Below are positions 1-6,963 of a stretch of DNA of 10,702 bases, in pieces. The DNA is from an uncultured Armatimonadota bacterium. GTDB taxonomy: Bacteria > Armatimonadota > Armatimonadia > Armatimonadales > Armatimonadaceae. How positions within the stretch are numbered: position 1 is the first letter of the stretch; each line of letters starts with the position of its first letter. The stretch is from the NCBI GenBank assembly GCA_903924445.1, contig CAIYBQ010000240.1, positions 1 to 10,702 on the forward strand. The letters run 5' to 3'. Made by a program: the position numbers and the translations under genes. The notes beneath the pieces were generated by a model, which saw only the letters and a program-made list of their open reading frames with translations, made no database searches and was not told where the DNA came from.

Positions 1-545
1 AGGACAAGCGATGTCGCTGCCACCGGGACCATCCGCTCCTTGTCACCCTTGCCCAGAACTCTGAGCCAGCGAGCAGACATATCTACCGAATGCCAGCGTA
101 GTTCAGCACACTCCGACACACGCAAGCCGCAGCAATACATAACATCTAGAATCGCCGCATCACGAATACCCTTGACTGTCGTCCTGTCCGGTGCCTGTAA
201 GAGGCGAACAACTTCTGCCTCATTCAGCGTCTTTGGAAGCGTCGCTTTGACTGCGCGTGTTCTGCCAGCCGCGGTTACAGGATTGTTTGGAATGTAGCCC
301 TGACGGCGGAGATACCGACAAAATGATGACAATGCTGCACGCCGGCGCGCAATCGATGTCGACTTAAATCCGCCTGACTTTCGGCTGCTCAGCCAGCCTG
401 TGATGCCGCTTGGGTCTAGAGCGTATCCACTGGTAAACCAATCTTCCAAGTCTCTCGCGTATGCAATAATGGTGTTCGGTGCGAGGCCACGTTCATTCCG
501 CAAGTAATCCAAATAAGCCGGGAGCCGCTCCCGATAGCCTGTCAA
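1..545 (-). CDS. XerC/XerD-type tyrosine recombinase, 3' end cut by window edge
   Basis: Site-specific tyrosine recombinase of the XerC/XerD family, which resolves chromosome dimers at dif-like sites. About 181 residues are visible. Residues 1-90 look like the SAM-like core-binding domain (YLRNERGLAPNT, SSFCRYLRRQGYIPNNP). Then comes the start of the catalytic domain, with LPKTLNEAEV, the GLRVSE box carrying the first catalytic Arg (R142), and GKGDKER carrying the catalytic beta-hairpin Lys (K166). The HxxR box and the nucleophilic Tyr lie beyond the left edge, so activity cannot be judged. The chosen start is TTG at 545, overlapping the upstream stop as TTGA, with GGAGTG about 9 nt upstream. 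A GTG at 557, four codons earlier, is the alternative. It is the last visible gene of the operon and is probably translationally coupled to the 80-residue gene before it. The location in a housekeeping operon, without phage genes, argues for a Xer rather than an integrase, but XerC and XerD cannot be separated here. Confidence 0.9.
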   Translation of the reverse strand, partial: MTGYRERLPAYLDYLRNERGLAPNTIIAYARDLEDWFTSGYALDPSGITGWLSSRKSGGFKSTSIARRRAALSSFCRYLRRQGYIPNNPVTAAGRTRAVKATLPKTLNEAEVVRLLQAPDRTTVKGIRDAAILDVMYCCGLRVSECAELRWHSVDMSARWLRVLGKGDKERMVPVAATSLV

Positions 546-784
546 CCGGAAATCCACTCCGTACGGACATCGATGCCACGCTCTAGGCAATGTGTCAGAA
601 GACGGTCCTCCGTGGCTGAACTCGCTATCATCCGCACCTCAACACACTCTGTGATCGGGTCGAGACCGATGTCCACCACGCTCAAGTGAAGCTGATCGAG
701 CAGGGACTCTGCTATGTCCAGCGCATTTCCATCCGGGCCCGCAGGAAACACGGCAAGAAGCTGGCTACCATCAGGAATTGTCAT
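542..784 (-). CDS. Small protein of unknown function, ACT-like pattern
   Basis: An 80-residue protein that I do not recognise. It begins with a hydrophobic strand (QLLAVFPAGPDGN, 8-20), then a likely helix (ALDIAESLLDQLHL), a strand (SVVDIGLD), another strand (CVEVRMIAS), a second helix (EDRLLTHCLERGI) and a final strand. This beta-alpha-beta-beta-alpha-beta order, with a GPDGNALD turn after strand 1, resembles ACT or ferredoxin-like regulatory domains, but that is inference from pattern only. No catalytic motif, signal peptide or membrane segment is seen. The ATG start is well supported by a strong Shine-Dalgarno that overlaps the stop codon of the preceding dipeptidase gene, 11 nt away. Its stop overlaps the recombinase start, so expression of the two is probably coupled. 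It is very likely a real gene, judging by packing and start signals. Confidence 0.7.
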   Translation of the reverse strand: MTIPDGSQLLAVFPAGPDGNALDIAESLLDQLHLSVVDIGLDPITECVEVRMIASSATEDRLLTHCLERGIDVRTEWISG

Positions 785-789
785 TTATC

Positions 790-797
790 TCACCCTC
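790..797 (-). promoter_or_regulatory. Shine-Dalgarno for the 80-residue gene
   Basis: GAGGGTGA on the minus strand lies 5 nt before the ATG at 784. It close-matches the anti-SD complement GGAGGTGA and overlaps the TGA stop of the upstream dipeptidase gene. It fixes the start of the small gene and suggests re-initiation by ribosomes finishing the upstream gene. Confidence 0.75.
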
Positions 798-1470
798 ACA
801 CTGCATTGTATATGGCAGCCGGTGCAGCTGTGGCCGCCGCCCAACGTAGCGTTCCATACTCAAAATGCCACCATTCACCAGGATAGTTGGCAAACCCACC
901 CACGGACATTGCTTGGATGAGCAGGCGCCGCCGCTCTGTGTAGATTGGATGCGGATGCTGTTCAAAGTAGTCACAGACACTTGCTTCAACCGGCTCATCA
1001 AAACCACTGCCCATATCCAAGGGTTTTCCGGTAGCAAGCTCAAACAATGTAACATCGACGGCACCACCCGTGCTGTGCGGTGTTGGCCGGTTTGGTAAGA
1101 GCTCTGGATAAGCAACAAACCGACGCGCATGGGCGTTGATCGCAGCGTCGTCCCACTCAGGATGTTCGCTGCGTACAATCGTGACCATCTCGTTCCAAAG
1201 CCACGCCTGAACATTGAGTGGTCGGTGTGCATCCAACACAATCATCCCAAGCGTCTCTGGTAACTCCGAAATCGCCCGGTGAATTCGATGCACTACGCCT
1301 TCCCGGAGGAGCATCGCATGCGTTGCCACTGGTGCACCTGCTCGCGCATACACGGGATCCAGTACAAGGCGTGTATTTGCTTCGAGCGCGATCAGCGGCT
1401 CATCAACCCAATCAAAGGCGACATCTAAGAAGCCCGGTGGTTCTGCATGCGATGCTATCGGTGGATACAC
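796..1470 (-). CDS. D-alanyl-D-alanine dipeptidase (VanX/DdpX type, peptidase M15D)
   Basis: Zinc dipeptidase expected to cleave free D-Ala-D-Ala. The 224-residue length is close to VanX (about 202). All key VanX features can be read: DAHRP with the substrate-stabilising Arg (R83), PHSTGGAVDVTL giving zinc ligands H132 and D139, DMGSGFDEP (152-160), and NYPGEWWHFEYG giving the catalytic Glu E199 and third zinc ligand H202. No signal peptide is seen, so it is probably cytoplasmic, as VanX is. The start is GTG at 1470, 6 nt after the ThuA-like gene stop, with no clear Shine-Dalgarno; coupling to the upstream gene is likely. No vanH, vanA or vanRS gene lies nearby, so a vancomycin-resistance role is not indicated. 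Recycling of peptidoglycan-derived D-Ala-D-Ala, as proposed for E. coli DdpX, is more likely. Family assignment is firm; physiological role is inferred. Confidence 0.93.
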   Translation of the reverse strand: MYPPIASHAEPPGFLDVAFDWVDEPLIALEANTRLVLDPVYARAGAPVATHAMLLREGVVHRIHRAISELPETLGMIVLDAHRPLNVQAWLWNEMVTIVRSEHPEWDDAAINAHARRFVAYPELLPNRPTPHSTGGAVDVTLFELATGKPLDMGSGFDEPVEASVCDYFEQHPHPIYTERRRLLIQAMSVGGFANYPGEWWHFEYGTLRWAAATAAPAAIYNAV

Positions 1471-1476
1471 GTATCG

Positions 1477-2136
1477 TTAGTGACCGATGCCGGCAGCCCA
1501 GAGACAACCGCGCTCAAGCAGACGTAGGACTTCCGGCTGGGTTACCACCGTGGTGTCATGTCCAAGACCGTTGTACGAAACACGGCCATTGCCGTACCAC
1601 TTCGTCCACACGACTGGCATGTCGACAACTCCGTTGCGGAGGTGGGGGCCATCGGCAACCGGGAAGCGCGTTGTTGCCAGAACATGGACAGCAGGGTCGA
1701 CATGCATGTAGTACTGCTCGGAGACGACGGTAAACATGTTTGGTGAGCCACTGGTGATGAAGTGATCTGGAACACGGATATCGACGGTGTAATTCACGCC
1801 ACTGTCGCCTGGATGTGAGACCCACTGACCACCTGTCATGAACTGATATTCGGTTTCCATGCGGAAGCTGTCACACATCCCGCCGTGGCAACCCGCGATA
1901 CCAACGCCGCCCTTGACCGCTGCCAGTAACGGATTCAGCTGTTCGGGTGTGATAGTGCCCATGGTCCAGATCGGAACGATCAGGCGGTATGTTGTCAGGT
2001 CTTCTGTCGCATAGGCATCCAGAGTGTCCGAAACGGTGACTGTGAAGCCATTTTCCTCGAGGAACTCACTGTAAATCGCCGCGACTTCTTTCGGCTGATG
2101 TCCATCCCAGCCGCCGTAAACCACTAATGCTTTCAT
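1477..2136 (-). CDS. ThuA-like domain protein
   Basis: A 219-residue protein of the ThuA-like family, which has a class I glutamine amidotransferase-like fold. ThuA itself acts in trehalose catabolism, while most relatives have unknown substrates. Features seen: strand 1 MKALVVYGGWDGH (1-13), LIVPIWTMGTIT (52-63), GIAGCHGGMCDSFR (79-92) at the position of the amidotransferase nucleophile elbow, SEQYYMHVD (139-147), and the C-terminal VVWTKWYGNGRVSYNGLGHD (175-194) that is typical of the family. Cys83 sits in GCHGG. It is not known to be catalytic in this family. The ATG at 2136 is chosen because GGAGG lies 9 nt upstream; a TTG two codons earlier would leave only 3 nt. It follows the acetyltransferase gene by 29 nt and precedes the dipeptidase by 6 nt. 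No trehalose or sugar-transport gene is in the window, so a sugar role is not supported by context. Confidence 0.9.
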   Translation of the reverse strand: MKALVVYGGWDGHQPKEVAAIYSEFLEENGFTVTVSDTLDAYATEDLTTYRLIVPIWTMGTITPEQLNPLLAAVKGGVGIAGCHGGMCDSFRMETEYQFMTGGQWVSHPGDSGVNYTVDIRVPDHFITSGSPNMFTVVSEQYYMHVDPAVHVLATTRFPVADGPHLRNGVVDMPVVWTKWYGNGRVSYNGLGHDTTVVTQPEVLRLLERGCLWAAGIGH

Positions 2137-2145
2137 GATCAAATG

Positions 2146-2150
2146 CCTCC
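2146..2150 (-). promoter_or_regulatory. Shine-Dalgarno for the ThuA-like gene
   Basis: A perfect GGAGG on the minus strand, 9 nt before the ATG at 2136. It decides between that ATG and the in-frame TTG at 2142, which is too close to be used. Confidence 0.75.
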
Positions 2151-2165
2151 AAACTCGCGAAGTTA

Positions 2166-2669
2166 TTATTCCACGTTGATGCCCGCTTCAAGGTTGTAAA
2201 GAAGTGCTGGATGGAGATCCGCATGGAGATACCCTGTGTGTAGCGACATCCCAAGTCGGTCCATCACCCTCTGGCTTCGAACATTTGACTGTAATGTCGA
2301 TGCTGTAAATGTCACAGCTGGATCCAGCTGGCGAAGCGTGGCGATGACATGCTGTGCCGCAGCGGTCGCAATCCCAAAGCCCCAGACATCCGGGTGGAGC
2401 CGCCAGCCGAGCTCGATAGCACCATTAATATGGACACACGGCTTTGCATGAACCCAGCCGACGGGGCGATTGTCACTCCCGAATTCGATGATGAAGTAGC
2501 CAAACGGGTCACGAAACGTCAGCCAGCGCTCGATGACACTCTCAGCCTGCTCGAGCGTCGGAGGTGACGCCATAAGGACATGCTCTCGCACGGCCGCGGG
2601 TGTATCGAGCCAGACAATAAAGGGAGCATCCGCCACCGTCGGCTTTCTAAGACGAAACTGCGGTGGCAT
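2166..2669 (-). CDS. GNAT acetyltransferase, RimJ/RimL-like
   Basis: A 167-residue N-acetyltransferase of the GNAT fold, transferring an acetyl group from acetyl-CoA to an amine that cannot be predicted. FRLRKPTVADAP (5-16) is the usual first strand and helix. PVGWVH (69-74) and AIELGWRLHPDVWGFGIAT (84-102) give the central strands and the acetyl-CoA pyrophosphate loop; WGFGIA fits the R/Q-x-x-G-x-G/A pattern apart from its first residue. NVRSQRVMDRLGM (129-141) is the Asn-Ser-Arg helix that is characteristic of the RimJ/RimL group. The ATG start lies 8 nt after the uvrA stop and has no clear Shine-Dalgarno, so it probably relies on read-on from uvrA. The relation to uvrA is likely only positional. 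Confidence 0.9.
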   Translation of the reverse strand: MPPQFRLRKPTVADAPFIVWLDTPAAVREHVLMASPPTLEQAESVIERWLTFRDPFGYFIIEFGSDNRPVGWVHAKPCVHINGAIELGWRLHPDVWGFGIATAAAQHVIATLRQLDPAVTFTASTLQSNVRSQRVMDRLGMSLHTGYLHADLHPALLYNLEAGINVE

Positions 2670-2677
2670 GGTTGCGG

Positions 2678-5647
2678 TTACGCCTTTTGAACCAAACTCT
2701 TCCCTTGAAGGACTGGCTTGAGGTACTGACCGGTATAGCTGCCCTTGACCTTGGCGACATCTTCGGGAGTCCCCTTGGCAATAACGTGTCCGCCGCCATC
2801 ACCGCCCTCTGGACCCATGTCGATAATCCAGTCCGCACATTTGATGATGTCGAGATTGTGCTCAATCACGAGGACTGTTGAACCGCCATCCACAAGGCGT
2901 TGCAGGAGAAGAAGGAGCTTTTCGATGTCCGCAAAGTGCAGACCTGTCGTTGGCTCATCGAGGATATAAAGCGTCTTCGCCTGCAGCTTCTTGCCGAGCT
3001 CAGTCGCCAACTTTACGCGCTGCGCTTCGCCGCCAGAGAGCGTCGTCGCCGGCTGACCAAGCTTGATGTAGTCAAGGCCGACATCGGCGATGGTCTGCAG
3101 CTTTCTCGCAATGCTCGGAACTGCAGAGAAAAACTCTACGCCTTCCCCGACAGTCATATCGAGGACTTCAGCAATCGACTTACCTTTATACTTGACTTCC
3201 AGCGTCTCGCGGGCGTAGCGCTTTCCATTACAGACTTCGCAGGGAACGTAGACATCTGGTAGGAACTGCATCTCGATTTTGAGGATGCCGTCGCCTTTAC
3301 ACGCCTCGCAGCGGCCACCCTTGACATTAAACGAAAACCGTCCTGGGCCATAGCCACGGACACGGCTTTCCTGGGTGGATGCGTAGAGATCCCGGATGAC
3401 ATCAAAGCAGCCCGTGTACGTCGCCGGGTTTGAGCGCGGTGTGCGCCCGATAGGTGACTGGTCGATATCGACAATCTTCTCAATATGCTCGATGCCGGTA
3501 AGCGAATCGTGCGCTTCGGAAATCATGTGCGAGCGGTAAATCTGCTGCATCAACTTTGGATACAGCGTCTCCTGGATGAGCGTGGACTTACCAGAGCCAG
3601 AGACGCCAGTGATACAAACCAGCGAGCCAAGTGGGATCTCAATGTCTACGCCTTTAAGATTATGGCCCCTTGCGCCTTTGAGGATGAGCGATTTGCCATT
3701 GCCTTTCCGGCGGACTTTGGGGATGGCAATCATCCGTCGACCCGATAAGAATGCAGCGGTGGCTGATTCAGGGGCATCCAAGATGTCGGCTGGTGGGCCT
3801 TCTGCCACAACCCTGCCTCCATGTACACCTGCTCCCGGTCCGATATCGATCAACCAGTCCGCGGCCGCCATCGTTTCTTCATCATGCTCAACAACGAGAA
3901 TCGTGTTACCAAGGTCACGCAAGCGTGTCAGGGTTTGGACAAGCTTGGTGTTGTCGCGCTGATGTAGTCCAATCGATGGTTCATCCAGGATGTACAGAAC
4001 ACCCATCAGGCCGGAACCAATCTGCGTCGCGAGGCGGATGCGCTGTGCTTCGCCCCCAGCGAGTGTGTTCGCGCTACGGTCCATCGTGAGGTAACCAAGC
4101 CCCACGGAATAGAGGAAGCCTAGGCGCTCACGGATTTCCTTGACGATTTGCTTGGCGATGATTGATTCACGGTTTGTCAGTGTCAGGCCATCGAAGAAGG
4201 TCACCATTTTTTCGACACTGAACCCGGTCAGGGTGCTGATGTCGGTGTCCCCAACCTTGACGCTAAGGGCCTCGGGTTTGAGACGTTTCCCCTTACAGTC
4301 TGGGCACGGGCGCTGCCGGCGGTATTGTTCGAGGTCTGCCTTGACTAAGTCACTCGTCGTCTCGGCGAGGTGACGCTCGAGGATCGAAAGCACGCCGGCA
4401 TATTCGGTGTCAAAGTAGCGCGTCTTGCCCCAGCGGTTCCGATGTTCCATCGCAACATTGCCGGAAACACCGTAGAAAACCGCATGGAGCTGCTCAGGTG
4501 TCAGGTCTTTGAGGGGAGTTTCCATCGTGAAGCCAAGCGATGTTGCTACAGCTGCAAAGAGGGCGGTGCGGGAATCCGACATGATCTGCTTGCCGGATTT
4601 GTAGACAAAGTAGCGTAGAGCTCCGGCCCCGATGGATAAATTGTGATCAGGAGCAATCAGCTCCGGGTCGAACTCTGCCTGTGTTCCAAGTCCATGACAT
4701 TTTGCACAAGCACCGTATGGGCTGTTGAAGGAAAAGGTGCGTGGCTCGATCTCCGGGAGGCTGATGCCGCAGTCGGTACAGGCGAACTTTTCGCTATACG
4801 TATGACATTCTCCATCAACAATATCGATGACCAGAACACCGTTACCACGCTTTAGCGTTGACTCAATCGAATCTGCGAGACGCTTCTCGGTACCTTCCCT
4901 TACGACGACGCGGTCAACCACGATGTCCAGGTCGTGTTGCTTATAGCGGTCGAGAATTGGAATCTCTTCAGAAATATCGAAAATGGTGCCATCGATGCGT
5001 ACGCGGACATAGCCTTCCTTGCGGATGTCCTCCAGCTCCTTGCGGTACTCGCCTTTTCGACCACGGGCAATCGGTGCCATCAGCTGCATCCGCGTGCCTT
5101 CCGGCAGCTGCATCAGCTGGTCGACAATCTGGCTTGGCTGCTGCTGGCTGACGGGTTTGCCACACTGTGGGCAGTGTGGGCGTCCAGCACGTGCGTACAG
5201 AAGTCTGAGGTAGTCGTAGATTTCTGTGACCGTGGCTACTGTTGAGCGCGGGTTACGGCTGGTGGATTTCTGGTCGATGGCAACTGCCGGCGAAAGACCT
5301 TCAATCTGGTCGACATCCGGTTTGTCCATCTGACCGAGGAACTGCCTTGCGTAGGCTGAGAGGGACTCTACATACCGACGCTGGCCCTCCGCATAGAGGG
5401 TGTCGAACGCCAACGATGACTTTCCACTGCCCGAGAGACCGGTGATAACCACCAGCTTGTCTCTTGGAATATCAATATCGATGTTCTTGAGGTTGTTTTG
5501 CCGTGCACCGCGAATGCGGATTGCAGGGCCATCAATAATGATAGGGATGCGGCTGTCAGTGACGGGTTCGATTTCCATAGGGCTCATACCGCCCACGGTA
5601 GGGATGTGGGCCACACGAGTGTACCTGTCATCCCGCGGACCTGTCAC
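2678..5647 (-). CDS. uvrA: Excinuclease ABC subunit A (UvrA)
   Basis: Damage-recognition ATPase of nucleotide excision repair, which loads UvrB onto damaged DNA. The 989 codons are essentially colinear with UvrA (about 940 in E. coli). From the N-terminus: IRIRGARQNNLKNI (43-56), Walker A GLSGSGKS (70-77), first zinc finger Cys290/293 and Cys314/317, CPDC (448-451), first ABC signature LAGGEAQR (529-536), Walker B LYILDEPSIGLH (551-562), second Walker A GVSGSGKS (681-688), second zinc finger Cys780/783 and Cys803/806, second signature LSGGEAQR (870-877), and Walker B LYILDEPTTGLH (893-904). All catalytic elements are intact. The longest frame begins with GTG at 5647, overlapping the Nudix stop as GTGA. 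This leaves about 40 residues before the conserved core, so ATG at 5587 or 5578 is possible. No uvrB or uvrC gene is in the window, and no LexA-type box was recognised. Confidence 0.98.
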   Translation of the reverse strand: MTGPRDDRYTRVAHIPTVGGMSPMEIEPVTDSRIPIIIDGPAIRIRGARQNNLKNIDIDIPRDKLVVITGLSGSGKSSLAFDTLYAEGQRRYVESLSAYARQFLGQMDKPDVDQIEGLSPAVAIDQKSTSRNPRSTVATVTEIYDYLRLLYARAGRPHCPQCGKPVSQQQPSQIVDQLMQLPEGTRMQLMAPIARGRKGEYRKELEDIRKEGYVRVRIDGTIFDISEEIPILDRYKQHDLDIVVDRVVVREGTEKRLADSIESTLKRGNGVLVIDIVDGECHTYSEKFACTDCGISLPEIEPRTFSFNSPYGACAKCHGLGTQAEFDPELIAPDHNLSIGAGALRYFVYKSGKQIMSDSRTALFAAVATSLGFTMETPLKDLTPEQLHAVFYGVSGNVAMEHRNRWGKTRYFDTEYAGVLSILERHLAETTSDLVKADLEQYRRQRPCPDCKGKRLKPEALSVKVGDTDISTLTGFSVEKMVTFFDGLTLTNRESIIAKQIVKEIRERLGFLYSVGLGYLTMDRSANTLAGGEAQRIRLATQIGSGLMGVLYILDEPSIGLHQRDNTKLVQTLTRLRDLGNTILVVEHDEETMAAADWLIDIGPGAGVHGGRVVAEGPPADILDAPESATAAFLSGRRMIAIPKVRRKGNGKSLILKGARGHNLKGVDIEIPLGSLVCITGVSGSGKSTLIQETLYPKLMQQIYRSHMISEAHDSLTGIEHIEKIVDIDQSPIGRTPRSNPATYTGCFDVIRDLYASTQESRVRGYGPGRFSFNVKGGRCEACKGDGILKIEMQFLPDVYVPCEVCNGKRYARETLEVKYKGKSIAEVLDMTVGEGVEFFSAVPSIARKLQTIADVGLDYIKLGQPATTLSGGEAQRVKLATELGKKLQAKTLYILDEPTTGLHFADIEKLLLLLQRLVDGGSTVLVIEHNLDIIKCADWIIDMGPEGGDGGGHVIAKGTPEDVAKVKGSYTGQYLKPVLQGKSLVQKA

Positions 5648-6162
5648 ATTTCAGGCAGTATCGTGCCATCGCCAATATTGGCAGGGATGGGGTAGCCAAT
5701 GCGAAGGTCCTTTTGTGCCCGTGACCAGGCATATTGAAAGGCTGCATCGAGTAAAGCATCCCAGTGGTAATACGTCTCACTCACATCTTCGACGTGAAAC
5801 AAAGCGCGTCCTTGCGAGTCGCTGCCTGTCGGGGCATCGTGCATTTTGGTGACCGATGCAATGTATGCATTGGCTGCCCCAGCCGTACCATCTTCAGCCG
5901 TTAGGACAAATGCTCCCAGCTTAGTCAGCGGACCAAGCTCGATTCCTGCCTCTTCCATTGCCTCGCGATGCGCAGCAGCATCTGGATGTTCACCGGGCTC
6001 GATGTGTCCGCTTGGCGTGCACCATCCACGGTTGATGATTTCCGCGAGCACGATGAGGTCTCCGTAAAACGGAAAGACGACTACATGGGTGACGGGGGCC
6101 TCGGTGCTGAGGACGAATTCTGCCTCGTAACTACCCCATTTTGCTTTTGGGAACTCAGTCAA
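5644..6162 (-). CDS. Nudix hydrolase
   Basis: A Nudix family pyrophosphohydrolase that cleaves a nucleoside diphosphate linked to some other moiety; the substrate cannot be read from the sequence. The full Nudix box G-x5-E-x7-REUxEExGU is present as GHIEPGE...REAMEEAGI, residues 52-74 from the chosen start, with metal-binding Glu70 and Glu71. It is preceded by WCTPSG, as is common. The reading frame is open up to 6360, but that extension overlaps the zinc-ribbon gene and looks non-native. The TTG at 6162 overlaps the end of that gene by 8 nt and leaves a 172-residue protein of normal Nudix size. There is no ATG or GTG in between, and no strong Shine-Dalgarno, so the exact start is uncertain. 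Its stop overlaps the uvrA GTG start, suggesting coupling to DNA repair expression. A nucleotide-sanitising role is plausible but inferred. Confidence 0.88.
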   Translation of the reverse strand: MTEFPKAKWGSYEAEFVLSTEAPVTHVVVFPFYGDLIVLAEIINRGWCTPSGHIEPGEHPDAAAHREAMEEAGIELGPLTKLGAFVLTAEDGTAGAANAYIASVTKMHDAPTGSDSQGRALFHVEDVSETYYHWDALLDAAFQYAWSRAQKDLRIGYPIPANIGDGTILPEM

Positions 6163-6373
6163 TGCTGAGCAGGTCTTGCAGATTGGTGGCGAACAAATCG
6201 ATACGTCCACATTTTTCGCAGACTTTTGCCGTAACCGGTGATGTGGTGACAGACGCAACACCGAGAAAGTCATCGGATGCTTTACCGGTGATTGTAATGC
6301 GTGCATCCCCATTTCCAACCTGCAGGCGACCTTTGTGCATTTGACCGCCGCACGCGGCACATGTGTTTTTCAT
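6155..6373 (-). CDS. Small zinc-ribbon protein
   Basis: A 72-residue protein with two Cys pairs, CAAC (5-8) and CEKC (52-55), about 43 residues apart, the second followed by GRIDLFA. This is the layout of a zinc ribbon whose two knuckles flank a beta-rich insert (RLQVGNGDARITITGK). Small stand-alone zinc ribbons of this form occur widely in bacteria; no precise family can be given. No signal peptide or membrane segment is present. The ATG start is 32 nt after the rmlC-like stop, with AGGA 11-12 nt upstream as a weak Shine-Dalgarno that also lies in a possible -10 element. Its last codons overlap the proposed Nudix start. Because some Nudix enzymes (NudC) carry an N-terminal zinc ribbon, a functional link to the downstream Nudix is conceivable but unproven. 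Confidence 0.8.
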   Translation of the reverse strand: MKNTCAACGGQMHKGRLQVGNGDARITITGKASDDFLGVASVTTSPVTAKVCEKCGRIDLFATNLQDLLSID

Positions 6374-6382
6374 AGCGCGTCT

Positions 6383-6391
6383 ATCCTACCA
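6383..6391 (-). promoter_or_regulatory. Possible internal extended -10 promoter before the zinc-ribbon gene
   Basis: On the minus strand TGG-TAGGAT matches the extended -10 pattern (TGn plus 4 of 6 of TATAAT) and sits 9 nt before the ATG at 6373. Transcription would begin only one to three bases before the start codon. No good -35 is seen, and the same bases could act as a weak Shine-Dalgarno. It may give the zinc ribbon-Nudix-uvrA genes a separate transcript, but chance occurrence is quite possible. Confidence 0.3.
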
Positions 6392-6405
6392 AACTGCTGC
6401 GGCAT

Positions 6406-6960
6406 CTAACCGGGGGTCATTTCCCAGAAATCTTTGCCAACGATGTCAAATGGCAGGCGGTGCTCATCGGGGGCGGTGGCATCGAAATGCTGGTTCACAA
6501 AATAAACCAGCTGGCTGGTTGTGTTACCGACATTTGCGCAGCCGTGTGCAACGCCGCGTGGGATGAAGAGGAGGCGGGAGACGCCGCCGCCAAGGAGAAG
6601 ACGCATTTGTGCATTCAGAGTTGGGCTGTCTGCGCGAGCATCCACGAGGCCAACAAGTAAACGCTCTGTCGGAGGAACAAACCAGACATCATCTTGATTG
6701 TAATGAATATGAAATGCCTTGATCGCGCCTGGCTGCACGACTGACCATGATGATTGGAGGACCTGAAAGTCAGGGATTGCAATCAAGCGGCCATTATCAT
6801 CGAGGCGGATGATCTCAGCGAATGCGCCGCCATCGTCCTGGAAGGTCCGCAGCTCGATGATCTTGACGCCCTCAATGTTTGTGCGTGGGGCATAGCTCTG
6901 CGTGGTCAGGACGCTTGCGTAGTCAGGATGAATAGCGGATGGGGAAAGTCGTTCTGCCAT
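6406..6960 (-). CDS. RmlC-like dTDP-4-keto-6-deoxysugar 3,5-epimerase (cupin)
   Basis: A 184-residue cupin of the RmlC/RfbC family, which epimerises dTDP-4-keto-6-deoxyglucose at C3 and/or C5 on the way to dTDP-L-rhamnose or related sugars. Features seen: GVKIIELRTFQDDGGAFAEI (31-50), matching the family's usual opening with its D-x-RG-x-F/L-x-E element; GAIKAFHIHYNQDD (78-91) in place of the canonical GVLRGLHYQ, with H84 at the catalytic His position; IPRGVAHGCANVG (133-145); and a C-terminal LVYFVNQHFDATAPDEHRLPFD, where Y153 may be the catalytic Tyr and the nearby conserved Tyr is Phe159. It is clearly in the family but divergent, so its epimerisation product cannot be assumed. Its ATG lies 3 nt after the rmlA stop, a strong sign of joint expression and joint pathway. 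GGAG about 12 nt upstream is a distant Shine-Dalgarno. Confidence 0.88.
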   Translation of the reverse strand: MAERLSPSAIHPDYASVLTTQSYAPRTNIEGVKIIELRTFQDDGGAFAEIIRLDDNGRLIAIPDFQVLQSSWSVVQPGAIKAFHIHYNQDDVWFVPPTERLLVGLVDARADSPTLNAQMRLLLGGGVSRLLFIPRGVAHGCANVGNTTSQLVYFVNQHFDATAPDEHRLPFDIVGKDFWEMTPG

Positions 6961-6963
6961 AAC

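Noticed and set aside
1..545. Phage or genomic-island integrase with an attachment site
   Set aside because: The protein reads as a Xer-type recombinase in a housekeeping operon; no phage genes, tRNA or direct repeats are visible.
771..1241. Minus-strand open frame of 156 codons overlapping the dipeptidase gene in another frame
   Set aside because: The dipeptidase frame carries all VanX catalytic motifs; this frame has low-complexity, motif-free translation.
796..1470. Part of a vancomycin-resistance cluster
   Set aside because: Only the dipeptidase is present; no D-Ala-D-Lac ligase, VanH or VanRS homologue lies in the window.
1218..1733. Plus-strand open frame of 171 codons across the dipeptidase/ThuA-like junction
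   Set aside because: It lies opposite two well-supported genes, is Arg/Pro/His-rich and lacks recognisable motifs or a start signal.
6163..6360. N-terminal extension of the Nudix frame up to 6360
   Set aside because: This part overlaps the zinc-ribbon gene in another frame, has no Nudix-like sequence, and its removal leaves a normal-sized Nudix protein.
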